Positions 9,387 through 18,399 of a stretch of 42,500 bases of DNA are shown one piece after another. Below the pieces are notes generated by a model, which was not told the DNA's origin, did no database searches, and was given only the letters and a program-made list of their open reading frames with translations. A program made the position numbers and the translations under genes. Source of the stretch: Prorocentrum cordatum (lineage: Eukaryota > Sar > Dinophyceae > Prorocentrales > Prorocentraceae); NCBI GenBank assembly GCA_963575745.1, contig CAUYUJ010020728.1:107501-150000 (forward strand). Direction: 5' to 3'. Position 1 is the stretch's first letter, and each line of letters opens with the position of its first letter.

Positions 9387-10870
9387 CTCACCGAGGAATC
9401 ATATCCATTCATGAATTATCAGCCAAGGCCAGACAGGAAGAGTTGGACCTATGCCGCAAACATCAAGCTCGCGTTAAAGTCACCGATGAGTTTTGGCAAG
9501 AAGCAGGGAAGGCGCCACTCAGCACTGGGTGGACAGACATCAATAAAGGAGACGGTGCCACTCCCGAGTGCAAGTCAAGGTTGGCGGCTCAGCACGTCAA
9601 ATATCTGTATATATATGTATATATACATATACAAGGAGGACCCTTTTTGCAGCGACTCCCCCGGCTGAGGCGCAGAAGCTTCTTGTCTCAGTGGCAGTCG
9701 TCCAGGGGGTAAGCCATGGTGGAAGCCTCGAAGAGAAAGGCTTCGATTTTGTTTTCATCGACATTTAACCGGCGCGCGTTCATGCGCCGACGCAGAAAGA
9801 AATCCACGTCGCGCTGCTGCCGGACATTCACGCGCCAGGTCAGTGCGGCAGGCCGTTCAACTCGATGCACGTAGCTAGGGTCGCCGCAAGTAGGTGCGCG
9901 GATTGCTACGTGCACTCCTGCGAGAAAACGGGCTTCACGCCAGGGCGAGCCTCGCCGCCCGTGTTCAAACAAGATCATTAAAATGCGTGGTTAAAGGTGC
10001 ACGGCGGCGACTTCAAGAGGTCAGGGGGCAATGTTGACGTCTGCCAGTTCGCAGAGGAAATAGAAGAGGAGTTCCAGGCGACGGTAAATGGGGAGCTTTG
10101 GTCAGGAGTGGAGAACGAGTAGTCAGTTTGGATAGTTGAGACACTTGCGAGGGAAGTGAGCTCGGGGTTCGATGAGGCGCGAGGTACCAGGAGAAAAGTT
10201 ACCCAGAGAGGAGGAGTACGATTGGGTCGTTCAGCATGGCGGATCATCAACAGCATCAAGCACGAGTGACCCAGGCGAATTTCCTTGCCCAAGACAGGGT
10301 CTGACGCGCCGCGTTCTGTGAAGGAGGTGGCATGGCGCGCGACGGCACCTGCAGTGGGTTCCTGGGAAGCCGCAGCCAAGCCTGGTAAGTATTTGAAGGG
10401 CTAAGACAGAACGGTACACACATAAAAGTATCAAAAGCTACCGAGAGAATTGCCAGCGCGCGCCGCCACGCATGACGCGGGGTGTAGGAAAACGTGGAAG
10501 CCCACCAGTCGGGGGGAATTGATGCGGGGAGGTCGCGCGATCATGCCTGGCAGTTCTGCGCAATCGGTGATTGCGTGGTCACCAGGAGAATGCCGACTAG
10601 CAGGGCGTGGTCAACGGGGCCTCAGAAGCATTCGGGTTGCCGTCAGTATTCGGAGGTCCGGGCATACCTTGCGACGCCGCGCTCAAAAGTGCCGCGGCAG
10701 CTAATGCGATGGCGAGCAGCAGGGGCTATTGCAAAGGGAGACATGATGATGCATGCCAATGACGGCTACCAGATAATTGATGAGTGGGCGCGTCAGGGGA
10801 GCGAGATTCGGCGCAAACGATAGCTCAGCTGATGCGCTAGCCAAGCATGCGAGCAGACAGAGACAGCTCG
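9387..10870 (+). pseudogene. Copia-like reverse transcriptase and RNase H remnant
   Basis: Ordered motifs of a Ty1/copia-type RT (RVT_2 family) and RNase H appear in shifting frames. ELSAKARQEELDLCRKHQ and GWTDINKGDGATPECKSRL (frame 2, to about 9590) are the RT entry region. LFAATPPAEAQKLLVSVA and FDFVFIDI follow in frame 1, ending at a TAA (9766-9768). The same frame continues after the stop with PTQKEIHVALLP and EKTGFTPGRASPPVFKQDH. VHGGDF at 9997-10014 replaces the expected VHGDDF, so a catalytic Asp is Gly. Further on come NFLAQDRV, KEVAWR and KYLKG, then RNase H motifs GCRKTWKPTSRGELMRGG and SVIAWSPGECRLAG (10450-10704). An end motif, SSADALAKHASRQRQL, lies near 10820-10870. A TA-rich microsatellite (9600-9633) interrupts the coding line. 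Stops, frameshifts and the mutated active site make it dead. Family assignment is confident; exact ends are not. Confidence 0.8.
9600..9633. repeat. TA/TATG microsatellite inside RT remnant
   Basis: An alternating TATATG/TATATA stretch of about 34 bp that falls between two blocks of the RT remnant which are normally almost adjacent. It looks like a later insertion or expansion within a dead gene. Confidence 0.85.
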
Positions 10871-10901
10871 AACGCGCGCGCGAGAGGAACGGGACAGCAT
10901 C

Positions 10902-10917
10902 TTGAGCGGGGGGGGAC
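10902..10917 (+). other. Possible polypurine tract at element 3' end
   Basis: GAGCGGGGGGGGACA follows the RNase H end by about 30 bp and is itself followed by TGAATGAG. A purine run just before a TG is what a copia element shows before its 3' LTR. No matching 5' LTR was found, so this is position-based inference only. Confidence 0.25.
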
Positions 10918-10966
10918 ATGAATGAGTTAGCATCAGCGGCGGAGCGCCGCGCAACCCACTGCCATT

Positions 10967-11236
10967 TCAGGACAAGCGTCTGCGACGGACCTCCCCTTGA
11001 CTCTCACCTCTTACCTTAAGCTTTTCACGTCGCTCAACCCGCGCGCCATGGCTGGGGATGGCCTCGCGGAGTCTGGTCTCACCGCCATCGGGAGTTTTAC
11101 TGTGCGTGGACAAGGTATTGACCTCAGCGGTCGAGGGCCCATGACCTAGGGAAGCGTGGGCGACGTCGACGGCCGGATTGGCTACATCCTGCAGATCATC
11201 ATCCTGGAGCTTCAACATCGACGAGGCTAGGGCCAT
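10967..11236 (-). CDS. Hypothetical small protein, minus strand
   Basis: An 89-codon frame starting at an ATG (11236, reading left), with mixed composition beginning MALASSMLKLQDDDLQDV. Near its end AAG is followed by GTAAGAGG, a good match to a canonical GT donor. The frame might therefore be the start of a spliced gene, but no downstream exon could be recognised. It overlaps a + strand frame (11178-11417). Nothing about its function is visible. Confidence 0.22.
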   Translation of the reverse strand: MALASSMLKLQDDDLQDVANPAVDVAHASLGHGPSTAEVNTLSTHSKTPDGGETRLREAIPSHGARVERREKLKVRGESQGEVRRRRLS

Positions 11237-11417
11237 GCTGTGCGCGCGCAGAACCAGGCTGGCGCACAGTGTCTTGGGGGCCGTGGGTCACTCGATGAGC
11301 AGCAACACGAGCGAGCGCGCGACCCTAAAGAAGGCGGCCAAGGAGGTGATGGATCGCAGCCGGGCGCTGATTCAGAGCAACAGCAAGCTCAGAGAGACTG
11401 GCGATGAGCTGCAATAG
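11178..11417 (+). CDS. Hypothetical short ORF with helical C-terminus
   Basis: A 79-codon frame from a TTG. The first internal ATG is about 20 codons in. The C-terminal half (ERATLKKAAKEVMDRSRA, then LIQSNSKLRETGDELQ) is charged and helix-prone. No family recognised. It may be part of the retroelement 3' region or unrelated. Overlap with the minus-strand frame means at most one is likely real. Confidence 0.2.
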   Translation: MATSCRSSSWSFNIDEARAMLCARRTRLAHSVLGAVGHSMSSNTSERATLKKAAKEVMDRSRALIQSNSKLRETGDELQ

Positions 11418-11517
11418 TACTGCAGCGAGTCACTGGATGGAGATGCCACCACAGACGCCGAGCGCGCGGCGAAAGGCTTGACGTGGGATTGCGAAGTTCA
11501 GCGAAGTGATCTATCCA

Positions 11518-11690
11518 GGTGTCGGAAACAATCAAGCAACACTCACGCATGACATATCGTGTGAACTCGCCTCCCCTCCTTCCGAATGCAATTTGGGGTT
11601 CGGATCTCCCGAGTTTGAGTGTCAGACCAGTGATGCGCACGCGTGCTAACTTTGAATTGCGGGGGGAGGGGGACGGTTGTTTAATTTTAT
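11518..11690 (+). repeat. 170-bp dispersed repeat, family C copy 1
   Basis: Starts GTGTCGGAAACAATC and ends near TTTGAATTGCGGGGGGAGG. Similar copies lie at 34642-34815 (+) and 35905-36072 (-). Conserved blocks are the GTGTCGGAAACAA start, a central pyrimidine run followed by GAATGCAAT or equivalent, a GGTTTCGGATCT-like block, and a terminal GCGGGGGAGGG. No TIR or tail was recognised, so the element class is unknown. Confidence 0.7.
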
Positions 11691-11858
11691 TCCTCAACCG
11701 TCTGTTGGGCTATCACGGATCAGTCGCGCAAGTTAGCCAGGCGCTCGAAGAGGAAATGTGGTGGGCAAGGCCGTCAGCGACCGCGTGGGGGGACAGCGGA
11801 GGCCACCGCCGAATGAGTGCCGGGCGCGAAAGCAAATACCAAGAAGCGAGGAGTTGTG

Positions 11859-12538
11859 CCTCCTCCTCCTCCTCCTGCCCCTCCTCTTTTTCCTCCTCAT
11901 CCTCCTACTCCTCCCCTTCCCCTCCCCCTCCTCCTCCTCCTCCTCCTCCTCCTCCTCCTCTCCTCCTCTCTCCCTCCTCCTCTCCTCCTCCTCCTCCTCC
12001 TCCTCCTCCTCCTCCCTCCTCCTCCTCCTCCTCCTCCTCCTCCCTCCTCCTCCTCCTCCTCCTCCTCCTCCTCCTCCTCCTCCCTCCTCCTCCTCCTCCC
12101 TCCTCCCTCCTCCTCCTCCTCCTCCTCCTCCTCCCTCCTCCTCCTCCTCCTCCCTCCTCCTCCTCCTCCTCCTCTCCTCCTCCTCCTCCTCCTCCTCCTC
12201 CTCCTCCTCCTCCACCCTCCTCCTCCTCCTCCTCCTCCTCCTCCTCCTCCCTCCTCCTCCTCTCCTCCTCCTCCTCCTCCTCCTCTCCTCCTCCTCCTCC
12301 TCCTCCTCTCCTCCTCCCTCCCCTCCTCCTCCTCCTCCGTCCTCCTCCTCCTCCCTCCTCCTCCTCCTCCTTCCTCCTCCTCCTCCTCCTCCCTCCTCCC
12401 CCCTCCTTCCTCCTCCCCTCCTCCTCCTCCTCCTCCTCCTCTTCCTCCTCCTCCTCCTCCTCCTCCTCCTCCTCCTCCTCCTCCTCTTCCTCCTTCTCCT
12501 CCTCCTCCTCCTCCTCCCCCCCCTCGCCCTCCCTTCCT
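11859..12538. repeat. 680-bp TCC tract, pyrimidine strand on +
   Basis: A long TCC array with frequent one-base interruptions (extra C or T) that shift the triplet phase. It is open in all + frames and all - frames as poly-Ser, Leu or Pro and poly-Gly, Glu or Arg, giving artefactual ORFs of up to 357 codons. No gene signal inside. Confidence 0.97.
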
Positions 12539-12592
12539 CGGGTCGCCTACGGCCCCGGGGAAAACCGTGCACCACAGGGCGGTGCCATCTAA

Positions 12593-13801
12593 GCCGCCAG
12601 GGCCATCGAGTGCGTCTGGCTGGCACATGTGGCGCAACCCAAACCGACCCCAATTCTCAACCTAAGCGCGCAGAGAAGCATCTCCAACAAAGTCGCCAAT
12701 GACGAAGGCATTGGGGAGAGGACAAGGGGGGCGATCTCACCGACGAAGGAACCTGACCTCTCACCAGAACCACTGAACGAAGCTACCCTGGGCAGAGGCA
12801 GTTACAAGGGACGCAAGTGGACGAGTAAATTTCAAGGTCGCCCAGAATCCCCTCCATTGCCAAAGGAGACCCCCGTGGGGGCCCCACCCCCGCCAAGACC
12901 GCCAAGCCGATCGTTCGCTCCTGTGCGTTAGCGTGCCAGCAGAATTTCTCGCTCAAATTCTGGGAGATTGCCACTTGGGCACCTCGTTGGATCGCGCGAC
13001 GATTTGACTTCACCCATGAATCACCCCAACCACGACCTCAATTTCAGGAGGAACCTTGTCCGCGCCCGCAGGCGCGACAGGCAGATCAGAGAGTGGTGGG
13101 GCGAGGGGCTTCGGGTCTGGCTGAACCCCGGGGCGCGCGATCTGGAGGAGCTCTGGGCTCTGGGTAATCCCATCATTAGGGAAGCCAGTGACAGCTACCA
13201 GGATTCGATCAAGAAACTGCATGGCAGCGTTTACCGCATGATGCCCATCGCTTATTCAGAGGGGCCTCAGGCCTGGCGCAGCGCCCTAAGCGAGTAACGA
13301 ATGCGGGGGCACGATTCGCGGGTGGAACTGGTAAACATCGCCCAGAGCCAGTACCCCAATTCCATCGAGGGTTATTCCGGGGCTAAAGTACCATCGCACA
13401 TGCTCAGGCCAGTGTGCGAACAGAACATCAATAACAGAACGCATGTGCACATCAATGATGCACTAGCGCCCGACGAGCGAAACGTGAACCTGATCACCAC
13501 TTGGTTTGGCATGCTCTGGCGCGACCCTTGCCGTGAAGATTTTGCGCAGTGACCTGACCATTCTCACGATCGCGGGGGCGCCCTGACCGGCGCCATCGCT
13601 GTGAGATTCCCAACCGAGGAGGTGGCGCGGGAAACCGTCGCGATCGGCGACGGTCCGGATGCCTGTCGCAACAACTTTGACGCCACCGGCAGGGGGCCTG
13701 ACGGGTGCGATACGAATTGGTTGACGCCCAGGCCGTCATCGGGTATGGCCAGGACCCCAGGTAAGGGGACCCGGTTGGTGGCAGGGCCTCGGAGCCCCTA
13801 A
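12593..13801 (+). pseudogene. Gene-like frame with in-frame stops, family unknown
   Basis: One reading frame stays protein-like over about 1.2 kb but is cut by stops at 12929-12931 (TAG), 13295-13297 (TAA) and 13550-13552 (TGA). The best-looking part, 12968-13552, is gene-like in composition (for example DRQIREWWGEGLRVWLNP and DSYQDSIKKLHGSVYRMM), continuing after the TAA with ELVNIAQSQYPNSIEGY. The persistence of one frame across stops suggests a decayed gene, or exons separated by short introns. I recognise no domain. The start lies beside the TCC tract, which may be an upstream intron, as in the collagen-like gene. It is not obviously part of the copia-like element. Confidence 0.4.
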
Positions 13802-14178
13802 ATCGGCCAGCATCACTAAACCAGGTCTGCCGCAGCTCGTGCTTTCTTCGCGTGGCGGCAGTTCCCGTTCGTGGAACGGGGCGGGGGGGGCGTCCCCCAG
13901 TACACGTCACTGAGCCAGGTCCCACTAAACCCAGTTCTGCCAACGCCCGACCTTGCAGTCAACCCGCATAGTAAGGATGGGCAACCTTCCCAAGAATACC
14001 CTTGCATCCTTGCCTCCTCGGCCCATCCTTCGCCGCTTTCGCTGGCCGCGCCCCGCGCGAGAAGGCAGGGTAGCCGACCTGGCGACAGCGGGGTGCACCA
14101 GCTCCCCTCCTCGGCCAGGGTCAGCGAACGGAAAGGAAGCTTCTCGTGGCAGGCGCAGATCCTTTCATCAGGTTGCCA

Positions 14179-14333
14179 TTGCGTCGGGCCTGTCCCTCTT
14201 CAGGGGGAATGCTCAGAATAGTCAAAGCATAGTCTGGGGACGATGTTTTGATCGTTTTCGGGTATGTTTTGAGCATCTGCTCGGTATTTTTATTTTTCGT
14301 CCAAAATCTGCCTGCAGGGGGACACGCCCGACC
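14179..14333. mobile_element. MITE-like element, family A copy 2
   Basis: Ends read GCGTCGGGCCTGTCCCTC on the left and GGGGGACACGCCCGACC on the right, an imperfect terminal inverted repeat. It is flanked by TCAGGTTGCCA (14168-14178) and TCAGGTTACCA (14334-14344), a probable 11-bp target duplication with one mismatch. The interior is AT-rich with GATGTTTTGA and TATTTTTATTTTTC blocks shared with copy 3. No coding capacity. Confidence 0.85.
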
Positions 14334-14412
14334 TCAGGTTACCACGTGTGGGCCACCAACCAGACCTGGGCGGTTAACCCATACTCAGGAGTGGCGTGCA
14401 TCCATAGGCTGA

Positions 14413-14910
14413 ATGAAGAGTCGTAACCTCCAGTGGGCGATGCCTAACGTCAGGTGTTTCCCAGACTATACCCACCGAGTGGCAAGCGCAGGGCGTTTCA
14501 ATGGCATCCGCGACCAATCGGTGGCAAAGCTACCCAAGCATGGCCTCGAGGAGTTCCTGGCGCCGTGGGCTGACAGCGACGAAGAGGAGGATGCCTGGAA
14601 CGATGATTGCTTTATGGGCACTGCCGACCGCCTGCTCATGCTGGACAGCAAGCCCGACTGGGAGGACGAGTATGACCGTTTGGACCACGGTAAAGGCATG
14701 GGCAACGGTGGGTGGACGAAAAAATGCCAGTTGTTCGTGGACGCATGCGGCTGCACATGGGCTGCGGCAAGATCTGGACGCCACCCCCACTGCCCCCTAC
14801 ATGTCAATGTTGGCGTCGGTGAGGCACCCCCGTCCTGGAGGACAAAATTATGCAAGCCAACATTGAAATGTGGGGATGGGGGGGGGTCATCAGAGATCGA
14901 TGGAATCTGA
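14413..14910 (+). CDS. Hypothetical acidic protein, 165 aa
   Basis: A frame opening at ATG 14413, preceded in frame by a stop, and ending at 14908-14910. It has credible protein composition: an acidic middle (FLAPWADSDEEEDAWNDD), then DSKPDWEDEYDRLDHGKG and a Cys/His-containing stretch (CQLFVDACGCTWAAARSG). It includes no triplet or minisatellite repeat, unlike most long frames here. The last 50 codons look less constrained. It lies 80 bp after a MITE copy. No family recognised; it may be one exon of a larger gene. Confidence 0.4.
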   Translation: MKSRNLQWAMPNVRCFPDYTHRVASAGRFNGIRDQSVAKLPKHGLEEFLAPWADSDEEEDAWNDDCFMGTADRLLMLDSKPDWEDEYDRLDHGKGMGNGGWTKKCQLFVDACGCTWAAARSGRHPHCPLHVNVGVGEAPPSWRTKLCKPTLKCGDGGGSSEIDGI

Positions 14911-15401
14911 TCCTAGTTGGCACGCTGCTTCTCAGAATGATCTGATAACTTGCGATAGTTTGTCCACCGACTGAAGCGCCCGAGATCGGTTCAGCATGCC
15001 CCAGACGCACAAGGTGAGCGGCGATGAGTAATTCAGCGATTCTCGTCCTACTTCTCTTCCCCTCAGGCCTGTCGGCGAGTGACCACAGAAAGCCCCGAGC
15101 GCTGTTGAACAGCTGGGCGATTCTCACATAGACAGTGCGGAGCCCCAGCCATGACGCTAATTCAGAACATTGCTAACCATGGTGTGTACAAGTATTTGGC
15201 TTTTCTTACCCAGTCACCACCACATAAACAGGACGACACCGCATATGTGCAAACTTGTACAAAGCTGCACGTGACCGACCCGATCTGGACCGTCAGGTCG
15301 AGGGGGGTGTTTCGGTACGACAACTTGTGGTGCCCGCATTTTTTTGTCTTAGACACAGCACTGCCCCGTCCTTACTACCATCAGTATGCTGAAGTCGTTG
15401 C

Positions 15402-15451
15402 AGGAGGATGAGGAAGAGGAGGAGGAGGAGGAGGAGGAGGAGGAGGAGGAT
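15402..15451. repeat. Short GGA tract
   Basis: About 50 bp of GAGGAAGAGG followed by pure GGA triplets, purine strand on +. It would encode poly-Glu in the frame from 15386. Confidence 0.95.
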
Positions 15452-15595
15452 CTAGTCCTCCCAGATGGGCTCAGAGGGCGGATGATCGCGTCGTGGAGCC
15501 ATATTTCCTCCAAGCCGACGTCCCCGGTACATCTCTGGCGATGCGGAGTGATCTCCCGACCTCCTCTACTCTGACCCCACCTGGGAGGCCTCTAC

Positions 15596-16045
15596 AGGAT
15601 GAGGGGACGGAGGAGGAAGAGGGGGAGAAGAGGGAACACCCTCCACCTCCTCCGCCACCTCATCCTCTGCCTCTTCCACCTTCTACTTCACCATACCCTT
15701 TTCCTCATGTGTTTCTTCTTCCTCCTCTTTAACCACTTCCTTATCCACGGACAGGAGGAGGAGGAGGACGAGGAGGAGGAACATTCTCCACTGTCTCCTT
15801 CTCCACCTCCTTGTCCATCTCCTCTTCATGTTCCACTTGATTATCCTCCTTAACTTTATCTCCATCTTCCTATGCCTCCTGGTCCTCAGCCGCTTCCTGG
15901 TCCTCTTCCGCCCATTCCACCTCCTTATCCTCCTTCCCTTCTTCCTCCTCGTCCCCCCTTCTCCTCCTCCTCCTCCTCCTCCTCCTCCTCCACCCCCTGG
16001 GGAGGGGGTGAGGAGACGAAGGAGGAGGCGGAGTCTCTTCTGTCT
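15596..16045. repeat. Degenerate TCC-rich region before collagen-like exon
   Basis: Pyrimidine-rich on + with a purine island (15754-15781). A purer TCC block lies at about 15957-15990. Much of the rest departs from the pure triplet. On the minus strand one frame reads as a Glu/Lys/Asp-rich stretch with a stop near 15870, which may be a decayed acidic coding region or simply degenerate GAG. It ends just before the acceptor-like site at 16070. Confidence 0.8.
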
Positions 16046-16070
16046 TTGCTGTTCAGGCCGCCCTTCGCAG

Positions 16071-16334
16071 GGAAGAGAGGGGCCGCAGGGGCCGCAGGGG
16101 CCGCAGGGAGGGAAGAGCGAGATAATCCAACACATTAAGCTCCCTCCGAGCAGCGTGTGCGAGGGCACGTGCCGGGGGAGGTTCCAGAAGAAGCAGGTGC
16201 CCGAGCCGCGTCCCGAGACGCCGCGCCCCGAGCCGCGCTGCGCTGAGCCAGTTGTGGCAGCGCGCTGCGCTGAACCAGTTGTGGCAGCGCGCTGGGTTGA
16301 TCCAGTTGTGCCAGCTGCGGTACTGCAGTGCTGA
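16071..16334 (+). CDS. Collagen-like terminal exon with 9-residue repeats
   Basis: A frame starting directly after the acceptor-like CCCTTCGCAG (16061-16070) gives GREGPQGPQGPQGGKSE: four Gly-X-Y triplets, then a unique segment with Cys residues (SSVCEGTCRGRFQKKQ) and a Pro/Glu/Arg-rich stretch. Next come three copies of a 27-bp, 9-residue repeat (CAEPVVAAR twice, then a variant) and a TGA at 16332-16334. The exon starts in phase 0 on a Gly codon after a TCC-rich stretch, exactly like exon 2 of the collagen-like gene at 2083. It could be the last exon of a paralogous gene, or conceivably of the same gene across a 14-kb gap. The upstream exon is not identified. The Gly-X-Y part is short, so the call is moderate. 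Confidence 0.5.
   Translation, partial: GREGPQGPQGPQGGKSEIIQHIKLPPSSVCEGTCRGRFQKKQVPEPRPETPRPEPRCAEPVVAARCAEPVVAARWVDPVVPAAVLQC
16236..16318 (+). repeat. 27-bp tandem repeat, three units, in frame
   Basis: Units of the form CGCTGCGCTGAACCAGTTGT plus GGCAGCG, three copies, the third diverged. The length of nine codons keeps the frame open inside the collagen-like terminal exon. Confidence 0.85.
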
Positions 16335-16430
16335 CCCAGGATAGGCGTGCTCACCACAACCAGGGCATACCAGGGCCGCCCTGCTCAACGCGATCTGGGG
16401 TCTGAGACCAGCTTCTTGCGCGCGCGAGTG

Positions 16431-16495
16431 CGTGTGTGCGCATGCTGCGCACACACACATATATACATACAGACATTCATACATGCATACATACA

Positions 16496-16535
<40 letters not shown>

Positions 16536-16570
16536 TCTATGCGCATGCACACATATATATATATATGCAT
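16431..16570. repeat. CA/TA/TACA microsatellite at end of retroposon copy
   Basis: A mixed CA, TACA and long TA run. It abuts the hairpin end of the minus-oriented repeat copy at 16571-16960 and forms its simple-sequence tail. GTGTGCGCATGCTGCGCACAC (16434-16454) is a local palindrome. Confidence 0.9.
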
Positions 16571-16960
16571 TGGCGCTGTGCGCCATGCACCTTGGTCCTT
16601 GAAGTTTGGCATGCAGGCAGAAGAGCAGGAAGGTCAAACAGACGATTTAGCGATGACTCCATGTTGCCTGTTTCGGCATCGCCGTTATAATACGTTATTC
16701 GTTATCATTCCTCCATGTTTCTCTTTCCTAATGCTCGCCCTACCCTGCGAGTTCTTCCCCATCCTCCTTAGCTCTTTTTGCGGAGCCTCCTCCTTGGAGA
16801 GCCTCTGGGGGCCTCGCGGAAGGTTTTAGTACTTTTCTGAGGTCTTCTGGAGGCCTCCTGGGCGTGTTCTGGGGGCCTCAGGGGGCTTCCTCGGGCCAGC
16901 CTGCCTCCAACCGCGGTCTCCTTGAACGACCAGGTCACGATTTCTTGTTATCTTGCCGTC
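16571..16960 (-). mobile_element. Retroposon-like repeat, family D copy 1
   Basis: Reverse-oriented relative of the tandem copies at 19570-20455 and 20456-21395. Read on minus, it shares the block around GAACGACCGGGTCACGATT (variant here), the CTCCAAGGAGGAGGCTCCGC region, GGATAACGAATAACGTATTATAA-like DNA, the ACCAAGGTGCATGGCGC end and the terminal hairpin TGGCGC...GCGCCA (16571-16585). A TA/CA tail follows. Confidence 0.75.
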
Positions 16961-18170
16961 CTTGGTGGCCTTATGGAGCCAGTCTGGGAAGTCTCCAGGG
17001 CATTGAGGAGGAGTCGGGGGCTCCCGGCGAGGCGTGCAGACGCCTGGGGAGGCACGGGAGGAGGGGCAACGCATGCGACTGGATACAACGAGGGGGTGCC
17101 CTTCGAAAATTGAAGAAGCCCTACCAGAGAGCATCTGGAGTAATGGTGATCATTTTCTCATTCATTGTTTTGCCGATCGGTGCGGGCCCCCCCCCCCCCC
17201 CTCCCCCCCCCATGGAGTAGATCTTGGCTGTTTTTGTTGACGCCTGTTTCGAGCTGGTGGAGTCCCCCCAAGATGAAGCACTCTTGCAAACAGTCGCACT
17301 AAGCAGAGGTCTGGAGCCAGACCCCCCCCTCCCTCCCCCTTTCCGCCCAATGTCGAAACGCAGAATAAAAAAACGCTCACGTGGCAGTCCGTTACGCGCC
17401 GACAGGCACCGTAAGGGATACGATCTTGATGGCACCGCTTCTTTTCATGAGACACTTGCGAAACCGACGTATCGTCCAACTCGAATGGTAAGGACGATCG
17501 ACTTTTGAACGGTACCCTTGCATCCTTGCCTCTTCAGTCATCTTCGGTCTGTCCTCAAACACTTTCAATGGCCAGCCCTGCTCGAAGAGCCTCGGCATGG
17601 GCGCCCAAGGTCCTTGCATCTTTACCGCGAATCCTTACTATACGGGTTGACTCTAGTCCTGGGTGGAGAAGCGGTGGCCCCAAGCCCCATATTGCAGTGA
17701 ATGAGGCCGCGGCTGTGATGAACGCGCCTCAGGAGCTGAATGCAACGACAGAGCATGGTGAAACAGCGACGTCGGCATCGTTGGCAGCTTCGGACAGCGA
17801 GCGTTTGGCGACGGGATATCGTGTCACGTAGAGCGCGCGCACCGCCGCCCCCGTTCTGCGGCATCCTACGAACAGCATCGTTTTACCGCGTCCGAGACGA
17901 CCCGCAAAGTGGGCCGCGATGGCGGCGTGCGTAGGAGGGAGTTGTACTGCCAATCGCCAAGCGACTCGACCTGCCTCATGCACCACGCGAATGTTGCCGC
18001 GAGGGTTGTGGGTGTGAGAGACCACACGAAACGGAGTCGCCCGACCAGCAACGCGCCGTGCGCGACGTGCACGCGAGGGAGGCAAGGCGAAGCTGCGCGA
18101 GTTCCTGCCCAAGCTATAGGCCCAGGAGGGCGAATTGCTCTCCCCCAAGTGGACCAGGGCATGCGCGGAG
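16961..18170. other. No convincing gene; C homopolymers and mixed ORFs
   Basis: Long C runs occur at about 17188-17211. An ORF at 17224-17508 (TTG start, ending RTIDF) and a minus-strand frame at 17729-18148 look slightly protein-like but carry no recognisable motif. The upstream part may be diverged retroposon family D sequence. Confidence 0.35.
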
Positions 18171-18352
18171 TTTTTCCGCGGCTGTCCTGTGGTTGTCCCA
18201 CGGTTGTCTTGTGTTTCTCCCGCCGTTGTCTTGCGATTGTCCCGTGGTTGTTCCGTGGCTGTCCCGTGGCCGTCCCGTGGCCGTGCCGATGGCTGTCCCG
18301 CGGTTGTCCTGTGGTTGTCCCGTGTTTCTCTTGCGGTTGTCCCGTCCGTAGT
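18171..18352. repeat. 12-bp minisatellite, array 1
   Basis: Built on a 12-base unit near TTGTCCCGTGGC, with variants TTGTCCTGTGGT and CTGTCCCGTGGC. About 15 units. It reads as a Val-Pro-Trp-Leu-Ser-Arg-type repeat in one frame, which accounts for nearby artefactual ORFs. A second array lies at 21668-21803 in the same orientation. Confidence 0.9.
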
Positions 18353-18399
18353 TAAAGTTAGATCCGTTGAAAACGGATCTGACTTGCTTTCTGGCGCGC

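Noticed and set aside
2944-10917. LTRs for the copia-like element
   Set aside because: No direct repeat pair was found flanking the remnant. The polypurine-like run at 10902-10917 alone is not enough.
11519-12702. ORFs of 246-357 codons on both strands across 11.5-12.7 kb
   Set aside because: They are readings of the TCC tract in every frame (poly-Ser, Leu, Pro or poly-Gly, Arg, Glu). Being open in all six frames is a composition effect.
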